A DNA stretch of 64,000 nt from Rhizobium sp. TH135 (GTDB taxonomy: Bacteria > Pseudomonadota > Alphaproteobacteria > Rhizobiales > Rhizobiaceae). This document shows positions 18,890 through 26,766 of the stretch, piece by piece; the first letter of the stretch is position 1; every line of letters begins with the position of its first letter. The position numbers and the translations under genes were made by a program. A model generated the notes under the pieces. That model was not told the origin of the DNA. It ran no database searches and worked only from the letters and a program-made list of their open reading frames with translations. Location: assembly GCF_002855515.1 (NCBI RefSeq), contig NZ_PKRP01000001.1, positions 434,001-498,000 of the forward strand, read 5' to 3'.

Positions 18890-19801
18890 ATGAAAACCGT
18901 CCCCTTCGTCACCGTCGATGTCTTCACCGAAATCCGGTTCGCCGGCAATCCGCTCGCCGTCGTCACGGATGCGCGAGGCCTGACCGACACTGAGATGCAG
19001 CAGGTCGCGGCGGAGTTTGGATATTCGGAAACGACCTTCATCCTGCCTGCGAGTGACCCAGCCAATACGGCTGAAGTCCGCATCTTCACGCCCGTGACGG
19101 AAGTCCCCTTCGCCGGCCACCCGAATGTCGGCACTGCGCATGTGCTCGCAACCGAAGGGACCAACTTCGGAAGACCGGTCGGCGAGCACCTTCGCTTCGA
19201 GGAAAAGGCGGGCCTTGTCGAAGTTTCAGTGCAACGCGATCCGGACGGCAAGGTGACGGGAACCACGATCCGCGCTCCAGGGCCCCTCACAACCGGAGCC
19301 CGGATATCAGCAGGCGTCATGGCTTCCTGTATCGGCCTTGCCGAAGCCGACATCGAGGTGAGCCGGCATGAACCGGTTTTCGCCTCCGTCGGCCTCAAAT
19401 TCATCCTGGTCGAAGTGAAGAACCTGGAAGCCCTCGCCAAGGCGGCCTCGCAGCTTGAGTCGCTCACCGCGCTTCGCGCAACCTTTGCCGACGAAGACTG
19501 CGACTGCGCCACCTTCCTCTACACCTGGGTCGGTCCGGACCATATCCGCGCCCGCATGTTCGCCCCCTTCGACAACGTCGCAGAAGATCCCGCGACCGGA
19601 AGCGCCTCGGCGGCACTCGGTGCATTCCTCACCACTCTCGGCTCCGCTCTGCCGGAGCGACACTTGCTGATCGAACAGGGCGTGGAAATGGGCCGGCGTA
19701 GCCTCATCCGCTTGCGTGTGACGACAAACGACGGGAAGTTCGACCAGGTCGAGATCAGTGGCAGCTCTGTTCTCGTCACGCGCGGCGAACTTTACCTGTG
19801 A
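18890..19801 (+). CDS. PhzF-family isomerase/epimerase
   Basis: 303 aa, typical length. The N-terminal half has the PhzF signature FVTVDVFTEIRFAGNPLAVV and the conserved Glu47 in EFGYSETTF, which aligns with the catalytic glutamate of PhzF. The mirrored C-terminal half carries MFAPFDNVAEDPATGSASAAL. Such enzymes isomerise small cyclic or amino acid substrates; no phenazine genes are nearby, so the substrate is unknown and a phenazine role should not be assumed. Confidence 0.92.
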   Translation: MKTVPFVTVDVFTEIRFAGNPLAVVTDARGLTDTEMQQVAAEFGYSETTFILPASDPANTAEVRIFTPVTEVPFAGHPNVGTAHVLATEGTNFGRPVGEHLRFEEKAGLVEVSVQRDPDGKVTGTTIRAPGPLTTGARISAGVMASCIGLAEADIEVSRHEPVFASVGLKFILVEVKNLEALAKAASQLESLTALRATFADEDCDCATFLYTWVGPDHIRARMFAPFDNVAEDPATGSASAALGAFLTTLGSALPERHLLIEQGVEMGRRSLIRLRVTTNDGKFDQVEISGSSVLVTRGELYL

Positions 19802-19978
19802 CGGAAGGGCAACCAGCCTACCGATAACGCTCAATCCTTGTGCTTTTGCTGAAAATCTCGGCAAACAATCCTTGCCGCTTCAGGCCTCCGGGCCTATATC
19901 ACGGTTCGAGGACGACCTCCCCATTTTGGGACCGATAGCACTGCGGGACGACCCGCCTGTTTTCCCGGAGGGAAGAAC

Positions 19979-20422
19979 ATGCGCACTGCCGCAGACCGCA
20001 TCCGCCACGCCATCAGCTTCGAGGTCATTGGCCTCGCCTTGATCATACCGCTGGGCAGCTGGGCCTTTTCAGTACCGGTGACAGACATCGGCATCGTCGG
20101 CGTCGTCAGCGCGACGCTCGCGACGGCCTGGAACTATCTCTACAATCTCGGCTTCGACCACCTTCTGCGCCGCTATGCCGGCACGACGCTGAAGACCGTG
20201 CCGATGCGCATCATCCACGCCATCCTGTTCGAGGCCGGACTGCTGATGGTCCTGATGCCGTTCATTGCCTGGTATCTCGGCATCAGCCTGTGGCAGGCCT
20301 TCGTCATGGACGTGGCGTTTGCACTTTTCTACCTGGTCTATGCCTTCATCTTCAACTGGGCCTATGACCGCCTCTTCCCGCTGCCGGAATGGCAGACGGA
20401 AAAGGCTGCCGCCGCGAACTGA
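19979..20422 (+). CDS. PACE-family multidrug/biocide exporter
   Basis: 147 aa with four predicted membrane helices in two tandem pairs: residues about 14-30 and 40-60, then 77-97 and 103-125. Each pair starts with an RI.HAI.FE motif (RIRHAISFEVIGL and RIIHAILFEAGLL) followed by a W/N-rich second helix (TAWNYLYNLGFDHL; FIFNWAYDRLFP). Two 'bacterial transmembrane pair' domains define the PACE family, typified by the chlorhexidine exporter AceI. The paired glutamates in FE match the residue needed for proton coupling. Native substrate may be a polyamine-like cation. Confidence 0.9.
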   Translation: MRTAADRIRHAISFEVIGLALIIPLGSWAFSVPVTDIGIVGVVSATLATAWNYLYNLGFDHLLRRYAGTTLKTVPMRIIHAILFEAGLLMVLMPFIAWYLGISLWQAFVMDVAFALFYLVYAFIFNWAYDRLFPLPEWQTEKAAAAN

Positions 20423-20434
20423 TCCGCAATCGGG

Positions 20435-20590
20435 TCAGGGCCGGATCAGCAGCGTGATCGACCAGGTGACAAAGGCGACGACCGCGAGCTTCCAGAAATC
20501 GCTGCGTCGTCTCAGGCCCGGAATGCCGATCGGCTTGATCACCTGAACGATCATGGCAAGAATCAAAAAGGCGGAGATGGCCTTGGTCAT
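20435..20590 (-). CDS. Small membrane protein of unknown function (51 aa)
   Basis: An ATG at 20590 with a near-perfect AAGGAG seven bases upstream. The 51-residue product has two hydrophobic stretches (AISAFLILAMIVQVI, residues 4-18, and FWKLAVVAFVTWSITLLI, 32-49) separated by a basic hinge GLRRRSD. That gives a hairpin with a positively charged loop. No known family is recognised with certainty. It converges with the PACE exporter, 12 nt apart, and diverges from the MFS gene. Confidence 0.65.
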   Translation of the reverse strand: MTKAISAFLILAMIVQVIKPIGIPGLRRRSDFWKLAVVAFVTWSITLLIRP

Positions 20591-20796
20591 CGAATCTCCT
20601 TGTGGAACCCGCGCGGGATGCCGCGCTGGCGGCATGCGATGCGGTGCGCAGCCACATCGCTGTCACTTTTGCCCGCCAGAAACTTTTCCTGCAAGCGCCA
20701 AGGTCGCATTCAGACAACGGTAGGAACATCCGTCTACTGTAACCGCGTCGTACCGCCCGCCCTCGGGTGCCATCCACACCAATCGACAAGAATGCC

Positions 20797-22092
20797 ATGA
20801 GACGTAATCTTCTGCCGGTAATGGCCCTGCTTCTGGGCACGCTCTTCCTGTTCCTCGGAAACGGTCTGCACGGTCTGTTGCTACCGGTCCGTGGCGCCGC
20901 AGAAGGCTATTCGAACGAAGTGCTCGGCCTGCTCGGCACGACATGGGCGGCGGGCTTCGTGCTCGGCTGTTTCGTGGCGCCGAAGCTGGTCATGCGCGTC
21001 GGCCATGTCCGCGCCTTCTCCACCTTCGTCTCGCTGATCTCCGTCAACGCCCTGCTGACCGGCATCGTCGTCGATGCCACCTGGTGGGTGGCACTGCGCG
21101 TCATCACCGGCTTTTGCACGGCAGGCACCTCGATGATCATCGAAAGCTGGCTGAACGAGCGCGCGACGAATGAGAGCCGCGGCATGATCTTCTCGTTCTA
21201 CATCTCGATCACCCTGATAGGCGTGGTCGGCGGCCAGCTGCTGGTCGGCGTCTTCGACCCAGCCACCACCATCCTCTTCATGATCTGCGGCATCGTTTAT
21301 GGCTTCGCCGTGCTGCCGACGCTGATGTCGACCGCAGCCACGCCCCAGCCGCTCAGGTCGATCAAACTCGATCTGCCGCTGCTCTACCGCAACTCGCCCG
21401 TCTCCTTCGTCGGCATCCTGATGATCGGCATCGCAAACGGCGCCTACGGCACGCTCGGCGCCGTCTTCGGCGCGCGCACCGGCCTTGATGCCTCGACCAT
21501 CGCGCTGCTTCTCTCGGTGACGATCTTCCTCGGCGCGGTCATGCAGTTTCCCGCCGGCAAGCTATCCGACCGGATCGACCGTCGCTACGTGCTGGCTGCG
21601 CTTTCGGCGCTTGCCGCCTTCGCAGCCCTTGGCCTCGTCTTCCTCACGCCCACAGATCCGCTCTGGATCTTCATTTTCGTCGGCATCTATGGTGCGGCCG
21701 CCAACGCGCTCTACCCGATTGCCGTTGCCCATGCGAACGACTTCGCCAAGCCGGATGAGTTCGTGAAGGTATCGGGCGGCCTGCTCCTGCTCTTCGGCAT
21801 CGGCACGATCATCGGCCCGACCCTCGGCGGCCCTGTCATGACGGCCGCTGGACCTTACGCGCTCTTCGCAGTCACCGCGGTCTCGCACCTGCTGATTTCG
21901 GCCTATGCCATCTACCGAAGCCGCACCCGCGCCGCGATCCCGGCTGCCGATCGCGAGAACGTACCGAACCTGCCGATCTCGGCGTCGCCGATGAGCAGCA
22001 CGCCGGAAGGCCTGAGTCTCGACCCGCGTGCGGCCCCATTGCCGGATCAGGAACCCTATGACGAACAGGACCAGAGGGACTCACGCGAATGA
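20797..22092 (+). CDS. YcaD-like MFS transporter
   Basis: 431 aa from ATG 20797; an in-frame GTG at 20767 would add ten polar residues. Twelve hydrophobic segments form two bundles. The N-terminal part LFLFLGNGLHGLLLPVRG and the TM2-3 loop KLVMRVGHVRAFS match the YcaD branch of the major facilitator superfamily, as does ESWLNERATNESRGMIFSFY. The second half has the mirrored loop KLSDRIDRRYVL. Substrate unknown. It overlaps the DUF1192 gene by 4 nt (ATGA), so they are translationally coupled. Confidence 0.9.
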   Translation: MRRNLLPVMALLLGTLFLFLGNGLHGLLLPVRGAAEGYSNEVLGLLGTTWAAGFVLGCFVAPKLVMRVGHVRAFSTFVSLISVNALLTGIVVDATWWVALRVITGFCTAGTSMIIESWLNERATNESRGMIFSFYISITLIGVVGGQLLVGVFDPATTILFMICGIVYGFAVLPTLMSTAATPQPLRSIKLDLPLLYRNSPVSFVGILMIGIANGAYGTLGAVFGARTGLDASTIALLLSVTIFLGAVMQFPAGKLSDRIDRRYVLAALSALAAFAALGLVFLTPTDPLWIFIFVGIYGAAANALYPIAVAHANDFAKPDEFVKVSGGLLLLFGIGTIIGPTLGGPVMTAAGPYALFAVTAVSHLLISAYAIYRSRTRAAIPAADRENVPNLPISASPMSSTPEGLSLDPRAAPLPDQEPYDEQDQRDSRE

Positions 22093-22283
22093 TCATCGAC
22101 GAAGAACCCCGCAAGCGTGGCACCGCCCACGAGCTGGGCTGCGACATATCCGCCATATCGGCAGACGAGTTGCGGCATCGAATCACCTTGCTGGAAGGCG
22201 AGATCGAGCGTCTGAAGGGTGAGATCGACCGCAAGGAGGCGGGACGCAAGGCTGCCGACAGCCTGTTCGGCCCCAAAGTATAG
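22089..22283 (+). CDS. DUF1192 small coiled-coil protein
   Basis: 64 aa. The C-terminal helix ADELRHRITLLEGEIERLKGEI is an amphipathic coiled coil, and the N-terminus has the family's EEPRKR segment. DUF1192 proteins are short and alphaproteobacterial, with no known activity. The start overlaps the MFS stop by 4 nt. It lies upstream of rcdA, but a strong terminator separates the two. Confidence 0.87.
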   Translation: MIIDEEPRKRGTAHELGCDISAISADELRHRITLLEGEIERLKGEIDRKEAGRKAADSLFGPKV

Positions 22284-22442
22284 AGCTGCGATCTACAGAC
22301 CCGCCTCCGAAAGAACCACTTTTCAATTTTCCGTTTACTTCACGTTAAGCCTTTTATCCGAAACTGTGGCCATCCAGAGCTCCTGGGTTCAGGCATTTTC
22401 CTTTATTTGGGGTGGCTTGATTTTCTCCCTGTTTTACCTTGA

Positions 22443-22467
22443 GAGCCGCATTTGCGGCTCTTTTTTT
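22443..22467 (+). terminator. Strong intrinsic terminator far downstream of DUF1192
   Basis: Perfect 8-bp stem GAGCCGCA / TGCGGCTC with a 2-nt loop, allowing some opening, and seven T's. It is 160 nt after the DUF1192 stop. It either ends the MFS-DUF1192 transcript with a long 3' UTR or ends a small RNA encoded between. Confidence 0.85.
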
Positions 22468-22503
22468 GTCCAATGGGGCAAAGGTTTCACGAAATTGTGG
22501 GAA

Positions 22504-22518
22504 TTAACCCTTCCTTAA
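22504..22518. promoter_or_regulatory. Perfect CtrA binding site upstream of rcdA
   Basis: TTAA-CCCTTCC-TTAA, the exact TTAA-N7-TTAA consensus bound by the cell-cycle regulator CtrA. It lies 117 bp before the rcdA start, just after the terminator. At roughly 60% GC about 0.1 such sites would be expected by chance in a window this size. Confidence 0.7.
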
Positions 22519-22574
22519 GTTTCGCCTTGCGGATTTGGGCTATTGGTAGCATCGTAGCCTCACAAAATGCGACA

Positions 22575-22599
22575 GGAACAAGTTCGTAGCGCTGTCGTT
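22575..22599 (+). promoter_or_regulatory. Consensus EcfG general-stress promoter upstream of rcdA
   Basis: GGAAC at 22575-22579, 16 nt, CGTT at 22596-22599: a full match to the EcfG/RpoE2 consensus. The predicted transcript start would be about 30 nt before the rcdA ATG. Confidence 0.5.
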
Positions 22600-22634
22600 A
22601 CATGCCTAAGTGATGCGTTTACAGGGAAACATCC

Positions 22635-23153
22635 ATGTCTGAACTCGGTGTGAATACGGTTAGCTTTGCCGGTCGTGTGGCAGCGTCCAGCCAGTTCAAG
22701 TCGACCTATGCCGAAGGCATGGGACTGGTTGAAGAAACTGCCGCTTACCTCGACGGCCCCGGCCGCGCAGCCGCCAAGGTTCTGCCGCGGCAGGCTTCGG
22801 TATTGTATGCGGCTGAGTCGATGCGCCTGACCACCCGCCTGATGCAGATGGCCTCTTGGCTTCTCCTGCAGCGCGCCGTGAACAATGGTGAGATGAGCCG
22901 CGACCAGGTTCTCTCCGAGAAGAGCAAGGTTCGCCTCGACGGCTTCAATGTCGACCGTGCTGCACCGGGCTGGAACGACCTTCCGGAAGCCTTCCGCGAC
23001 CTCGTGGAGCGTTCGCTGCGCCTGCAGAACCGCATCGCCCTGCTCGACCGCGAAATTTATCGCCCAGCCAGCGAAGAAGAATTCCAGCCGGACAATGAAA
23101 ACAGCGTCCAGGCCCAGCTGAACCTTCTGCGCACCGCCTTCAACGCAGGCTGA
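22635..23153 (+). CDS. rcdA: DUF1465 protein, RcdA homologue (CtrA proteolysis adaptor)
   Basis: 172 aa, all-helical. DUF1465 is the family of Caulobacter RcdA, an adaptor that works with CpdR and ClpXP to degrade CtrA and other cell-cycle substrates. The core here (QASVLYAAESMRLTTRLMQMASWLLLQRA) and the disordered acidic tail (PASEEEFQPDNENS) follow that pattern; the tail is where the Caulobacter protein engages partners. Its upstream region has a perfect CtrA box, which would close a feedback loop, and a stress promoter. A terminator follows. Confidence 0.88.
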   Translation: MSELGVNTVSFAGRVAASSQFKSTYAEGMGLVEETAAYLDGPGRAAAKVLPRQASVLYAAESMRLTTRLMQMASWLLLQRAVNNGEMSRDQVLSEKSKVRLDGFNVDRAAPGWNDLPEAFRDLVERSLRLQNRIALLDREIYRPASEEEFQPDNENSVQAQLNLLRTAFNAG

Positions 23154-23175
23154 TCAATTCGCAAGCACCACCTTC

Positions 23176-23208
23176 AACCCGGCCAGCGAAAGCTGCGCCG
23201 GGTTTTTT
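23176..23208 (+). terminator. Intrinsic terminator after rcdA
   Basis: AACCCGGC...GCCGGGTT outer stem with an inner CAGC-GAAA-GCTG hairpin capped by a GNRA tetraloop, followed by a T-run. Confidence 0.85.
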
Positions 23209-23244
23209 CATGGCCGGATGCGCCAAGACTTTGGAACCAGGGAC

Positions 23245-23280
23245 AACAAAAAGCCCGGCACGAAGGCCGGGCTTTTTGTT
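23245..23280. terminator. Bidirectional terminator downstream of rpmE
   Basis: Perfect 15-bp stem AACAAAAAGCCCGGC / GCCGGGCTTTTTGTT with a 6-nt loop. T tracts occur on both strands, so it mainly ends rpmE on the minus strand. Confidence 0.88.
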
Positions 23281-23301
23281 GAATTCGGATCCTTCAAACG
23301 A

Positions 23302-23523
23302 TCAGAGGCCGAGGCCACCGAAGCGCTTGTTGAACTTCGAAACGCGGCCGCCGCGGTCCAGCAGCTGCTGGTTGCCGCCGGTCCATGCCGGGTGCGAGCT
23401 CGGATCGATTTCGAGGTTCATTACGGCGCCTTCCGAACCCCAGGTCGAACGGGTCTCGTATTCGGTACCATCGGTCATGACGACCTTGATGACGTGGTAG
23501 TCGGGATGGATGTTAGCCTTCAT
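23302..23523 (-). CDS. rpmE: 50S ribosomal protein L31, zinc-ligand-free form
   Basis: 73 aa from ATG 23523 ([20 protein letters not shown]), ending [14 protein letters not shown]. The CxxC zinc motif of classical L31 is absent: the protein has no cysteine. Rhizobial L31 genes are commonly of this form. It is a single gene, divergent from the ABC exporter, and ends in a strong terminator. Confidence 0.95.
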   Translation of the reverse strand: MKANIHPDYHVIKVVMTDGTEYETRSTWGSEGAVMNLEIDPSSHPAWTGGNQQLLDRGGRVSKFNKRFGGLGL

Positions 23524-23711
23524 CGCTCTATTCCTGCTGTGCCGAGCGGTCCATTTGCCGCAATTGCCTCGGCAGAACCTATTCAATAGATGAAGCCGCA
23601 GTCCGTCTGGGCTACGGCTTCCCAATTCGATGCCGTGCCTATACATGAAGGACGCAGGGATAACAAGTGCCAAGGCGCGAAAGCCCATGTGCACTGAAGG
23701 AGCATGACAGA

Positions 23712-25514
23712 GTGACCTCGGAAGCTGAAAACACAGACAAGAAACGCCGCTCTCTGAAGCCCCTGACAAGCCTCTTTCCCTATCTCGGGCGCTATCGGGG
23801 TCTGGTCGCTGGTGCGCTGATCTTCTTGTGCCTGGCGGCCGCCACAACGCTCGCCCTGCCGATCGCCATCCGTCGCATGCTGGACCACGGTTTCCAGGCA
23901 TCCGACAGCGCGTTCATCAACAAATACTTCGCCATGATGATCGTCATGGCCATCGTTCTCGCGGTCGCCAGCGCCCTTCGATACTATTACGTCATCACCA
24001 TCGGCGAACGCGTGGTGGCAGACCTGCGACGCGACGTGTTTGCCCATGTCACGCGGCTCTCTCCCTCCTTCTTCGACATCAACCAGTCGGGCGAGATCGT
24101 CTCGCGGCTGACGGCCGACACGACTCAGCTGAAATCTGCCGTCGGCGCGACCGCCTCGCTTGCGCTCCGCAATACGATCCTCTGTCTCGGCGCCGTCGGC
24201 ATGATGATCGCAACGAGCCCGAAGCTGTCGATCATGGTGCTGGCAGCGATCCCCGTCATAGTCTTCCCCCTGGTCGGCTTCGGCCGTTCCGTGCGCCAGC
24301 GCTCCCGCGCCGCCCAGGACACACTCGCGGAAGCCTCGTCCTATGCCGGCGAAGTCATTGGGGCTGCCCGCACCCTGCAGGCCTTCAACGCCGAAGAGGC
24401 CGCACGTGGTCGATATTTCTCCTCCGTCGAGAGCGCCTTTGAGGCCGCTCGCTCAGCGATCCGCTCCCGCTCGCTTCTGACCGGTGTGGCCATCGCTCTC
24501 GTCTTCGGCAGCGTCGTCGGCGTTCTCTGGTATGGCGCCCAGAGTGTGCTGGCCGGCACCATGAGCGGCGGCACGCTCAGCCAGTTCCTTCTTTACTCGC
24601 TGATCGCGGCCGGCTCGCTCGGCACGCTCTCGGAAGTCTGGGGCGAGCTCTCGCAAGCCGCCGGTGCAGCGGAGCGCCTGCATGAGCTCCTGGCCGAACA
24701 CCCGGCGATCGCAGCACCAGCCAACCCCAAGGCTCTGCCCGAACCTGCCCAGGGCAGCATCACCTTCGACGACGTCCAGTTCATTTATCCCTCTGCCAAG
24801 ACGAAATCAGCGCTGAACGGGCTCTCCTTCTCCGTTGCACATGGCGAAACGGTTGCGATCGTTGGCCCATCGGGTGCTGGCAAAAGCACGATCTTCTCGC
24901 TCATCCTGCGCTTCTACGATCCGTCCTCCGGCACCATCCGGCTCGACGGTGTCGACATTCGCGAAGCCGATCCGCAGGCCGTACGCGAACGCATTGCCAT
25001 CGTCCCACAGGATACGACGATCTTCGCCTCCTCGATCCACGACAACATCGCCTTCGGCACGCCGGACGCCTGCCGTGGCATGGTGGAGGCGGCCGCAGAA
25101 GCTGCCCAGGCGAGCGAATTCATCGGCCGCCTGGAGAATGGCTTCGACACCATTGTCGGCGAACGCGGCGTCACGCTTTCGGGCGGCCAGCGCCAGCGCA
25201 TCGCGATCGCCCGCGCCCTCCTGCGCGACGCCCCTCTCCTGCTGCTCGACGAGGCAACGTCTGCTCTCGATGCGGAAAGCGAGACCCTCGTCCAGAAGGC
25301 ACTGGATGGCCTGATGCGCGACCGCACCACGATCGTCATCGCCCACCGGCTGGCTACCGTTCTGAAGGCCGATCGCATCCTGGTTCTCGATGATGGCCGC
25401 ATTGTCGAGGAAGGCACGCACCTGAGCCTCATCCAGCAGGGGGGCCTCTATGCCAAGCTTGCCCGTCTGCAGTTCGAGACGGGTGGCCGTGATTTCACGG
25501 CCGCTGCGCAATAA
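23712..25514 (+). CDS. ABC transporter, fused permease and ATPase (MsbA-like exporter)
   Basis: 600 aa from GTG 23712, which has GAAGGA ten bases upstream. Six membrane helices occupy residues about 25-300, with the coupling segments [20 protein letters not shown] and typical exporter spacing. The ATPase domain has Walker A (GPSGAGKST), Q-loop ([12 protein letters not shown]), signature (LSGGQRQR), Walker B ([12 protein letters not shown]) and H-loop (AHRLATV). It acts as a homodimer or with an unlinked partner. Lipid, peptide or drug export is possible; substrate not readable. Single gene. Confidence 0.93.
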   Translation: MTSEAENTDKKRRSLKPLTSLFPYLGRYRGLVAGALIFLCLAAATTLALPIAIRRMLDHGFQASDSAFINKYFAMMIVMAIVLAVASALRYYYVITIGERVVADLRRDVFAHVTRLSPSFFDINQSGEIVSRLTADTTQLKSAVGATASLALRNTILCLGAVGMMIATSPKLSIMVLAAIPVIVFPLVGFGRSVRQRSRAAQDTLAEASSYAGEVIGAARTLQAFNAEEAARGRYFSSVESAFEAARSAIRSRSLLTGVAIALVFGSVVGVLWYGAQSVLAGTMSGGTLSQFLLYSLIAAGSLGTLSEVWGELSQAAGAAERLHELLAEHPAIAAPANPKALPEPAQGSITFDDVQFIYPSAKTKSALNGLSFSVAHGETVAIVGPSGAGKSTIFSLILRFYDPSSGTIRLDGVDIREADPQAVRERIAIVPQDTTIFASSIHDNIAFGTPDACRGMVEAAAEAAQASEFIGRLENGFDTIVGERGVTLSGGQRQRIAIARALLRDAPLLLLDEATSALDAESETLVQKALDGLMRDRTTIVIAHRLATVLKADRILVLDDGRIVEEGTHLSLIQQGGLYAKLARLQFETGGRDFTAAAQ

Positions 25515-25531
25515 GCGCCGCAATTAACGCT

Positions 25532-25585
25532 TGATGGGTGGACCTCCACCCATCAAAAGCGCCGATTGGGTGAATTCTCACCCAT
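25532..25585. promoter_or_regulatory. Two tandem TGGGTG-N6-CACCCA palindromes upstream of the tctC-type gene
   Basis: Copy 1 at 25536-25553 sits in a 12-bp perfect inverted repeat (25532-25557). Copy 2 is at 25568-25585. Both have identical half-sites and 6-nt spacers, and they start 32 bp apart, about three helical turns. Neither has a T-run. They lie 18 bp after the ABC gene and about 140 bp before the next start, which suits paired operators. Confidence 0.5.
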
Positions 25586-25725
25586 TCCCTTCCCCGATTA
25601 CGCCTCCTTGGACACCGGCATGCAGCCTGCCGTTGAACGGCGTCGCGCGCCTGCCACACTCGCCATGTCCGGGAGGCTGGAGGAGCAGCCGCTTCGGACA
25701 TTCGACATTGGATGGAGGAGTACTC

Positions 25726-26697
25726 ATGTCGTTCTATAAATCCCTTTTTGCCGGTGGTCTGGCCGCCGGATTGCTTGTCGCCGCCCAGGCGCAGGCTGCC
25801 TTTCCCGAGCGTCCCGTGACGCTAGTTGTGCCCTTTGCCGCTGGCGGCTCGACCGATGTCGTCGCCCGCGTGATCGCCGAGAAGATGTCCGCGGATCTCG
25901 GTCAGCAGGTCATCGTTCAGAACGTGGCAGGTGCCGGCGGCAGCCTCGGCGCTGGCAACGTCGCCCGGGCCGAGCCGGACGGCTATACGATCCTGATGGG
26001 CACGGTCGCCACCCACGCGCTCAATCCGCTGATCCTGAAAAGCAAGCCCTATGATGCCGAGGCAGACTTCACACCCGTCTCGCTGCTGGTGCTCGTTCCC
26101 AACGTGCTGGTCGTCAACCCCGAACTGCCGGCAGAATCTGTCGAGGAGCTTCTGGCCCTGCTGAAGGCCGAGCCAGACAAATGGAGCTACGCCTCTTCCG
26201 GCAATGGCACACCGCTGCATCTATCTGGCGAACTGTTCAAGTCGATGGCAGGTGTGACCATGGAGCACATTCCCTACAAGGGATCCGGCCCGGCACTCAA
26301 CGATGTGCTCGGCAACCAGGTGTCGATCATGTTCGACAACCTCCCCTCGTCATCCGCCCATATCAAAGCCGGCACCTTGAAGGCTCTCGCTGTCACCACC
26401 GCTGAGCGTGCGCCATCCTTCCCGGATATCCCGACGATGGCGGAAGCCGGTTTGCCTGGTTACGAGACCTATACCTGGAATGCCCTCTTTGCCCCGAAGG
26501 ACACGCCGGAGGATGTGGTCGACCGGCTGAATGCCGCAGCCGTCAAGGCCATGGCAGATCCTGGGGTCGCAGAGCGGATGAAGGAATTCTCTGCCACGAT
26601 CGTGGCCTCGAGCCCCGATGAGCTTGCCACGCATGTGAAGGCCGAAGTCGCGAAATGGACACCGGTCGTGAAGGACGCGAACGTCCAGATGGACTAA
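25726..26697 (+). CDS. TctC/Bug-family periplasmic solute-binding protein
   Basis: 323 aa, strong GGAGGAG ribosome site. Signal peptide with AAGLLVAAQAQA and cleavage before AFPERPV. The hallmark opening of the tricarboxylate-binding (Bug) family follows: RPVTLVVPFAAGGSTDVVAR, then GAGGSLGAGNVARAEPDGYT. Such proteins bind citrate-like or other carboxylates and normally work with the membrane proteins TctA and TctB. Neither is present nearby, so this is an orphan receptor. Confidence 0.93.
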   Translation: MSFYKSLFAGGLAAGLLVAAQAQAAFPERPVTLVVPFAAGGSTDVVARVIAEKMSADLGQQVIVQNVAGAGGSLGAGNVARAEPDGYTILMGTVATHALNPLILKSKPYDAEADFTPVSLLVLVPNVLVVNPELPAESVEELLALLKAEPDKWSYASSGNGTPLHLSGELFKSMAGVTMEHIPYKGSGPALNDVLGNQVSIMFDNLPSSSAHIKAGTLKALAVTTAERAPSFPDIPTMAEAGLPGYETYTWNALFAPKDTPEDVVDRLNAAAVKAMADPGVAERMKEFSATIVASSPDELATHVKAEVAKWTPVVKDANVQMD

Positions 26698-26766
26698 ACC
26701 AACCATTCCACAAATAACTAAGGGCGGTGTCACCACCACCCTTTTTCAATGCCGCTATCGGCTCAA

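Larger units (their letters stand above)
22284..22634 (+). other. rcdA leader and upstream region
   Basis: 351 bases without a supported gene. In order it holds an unassigned T-rich stretch, a strong terminator (22443-22467), a perfect CtrA-type box (22504-22518), a consensus EcfG-type promoter (22575-22599) and the rcdA ribosome site GGGAAA. Each is listed separately. Confidence 0.7.

Noticed and set aside
20745..20770. GGAAC upstream of the MFS gene as a stress promoter
   Set aside because: The second half at the right distance is CGCG rather than CGTT; two mismatches in the key -10 element.
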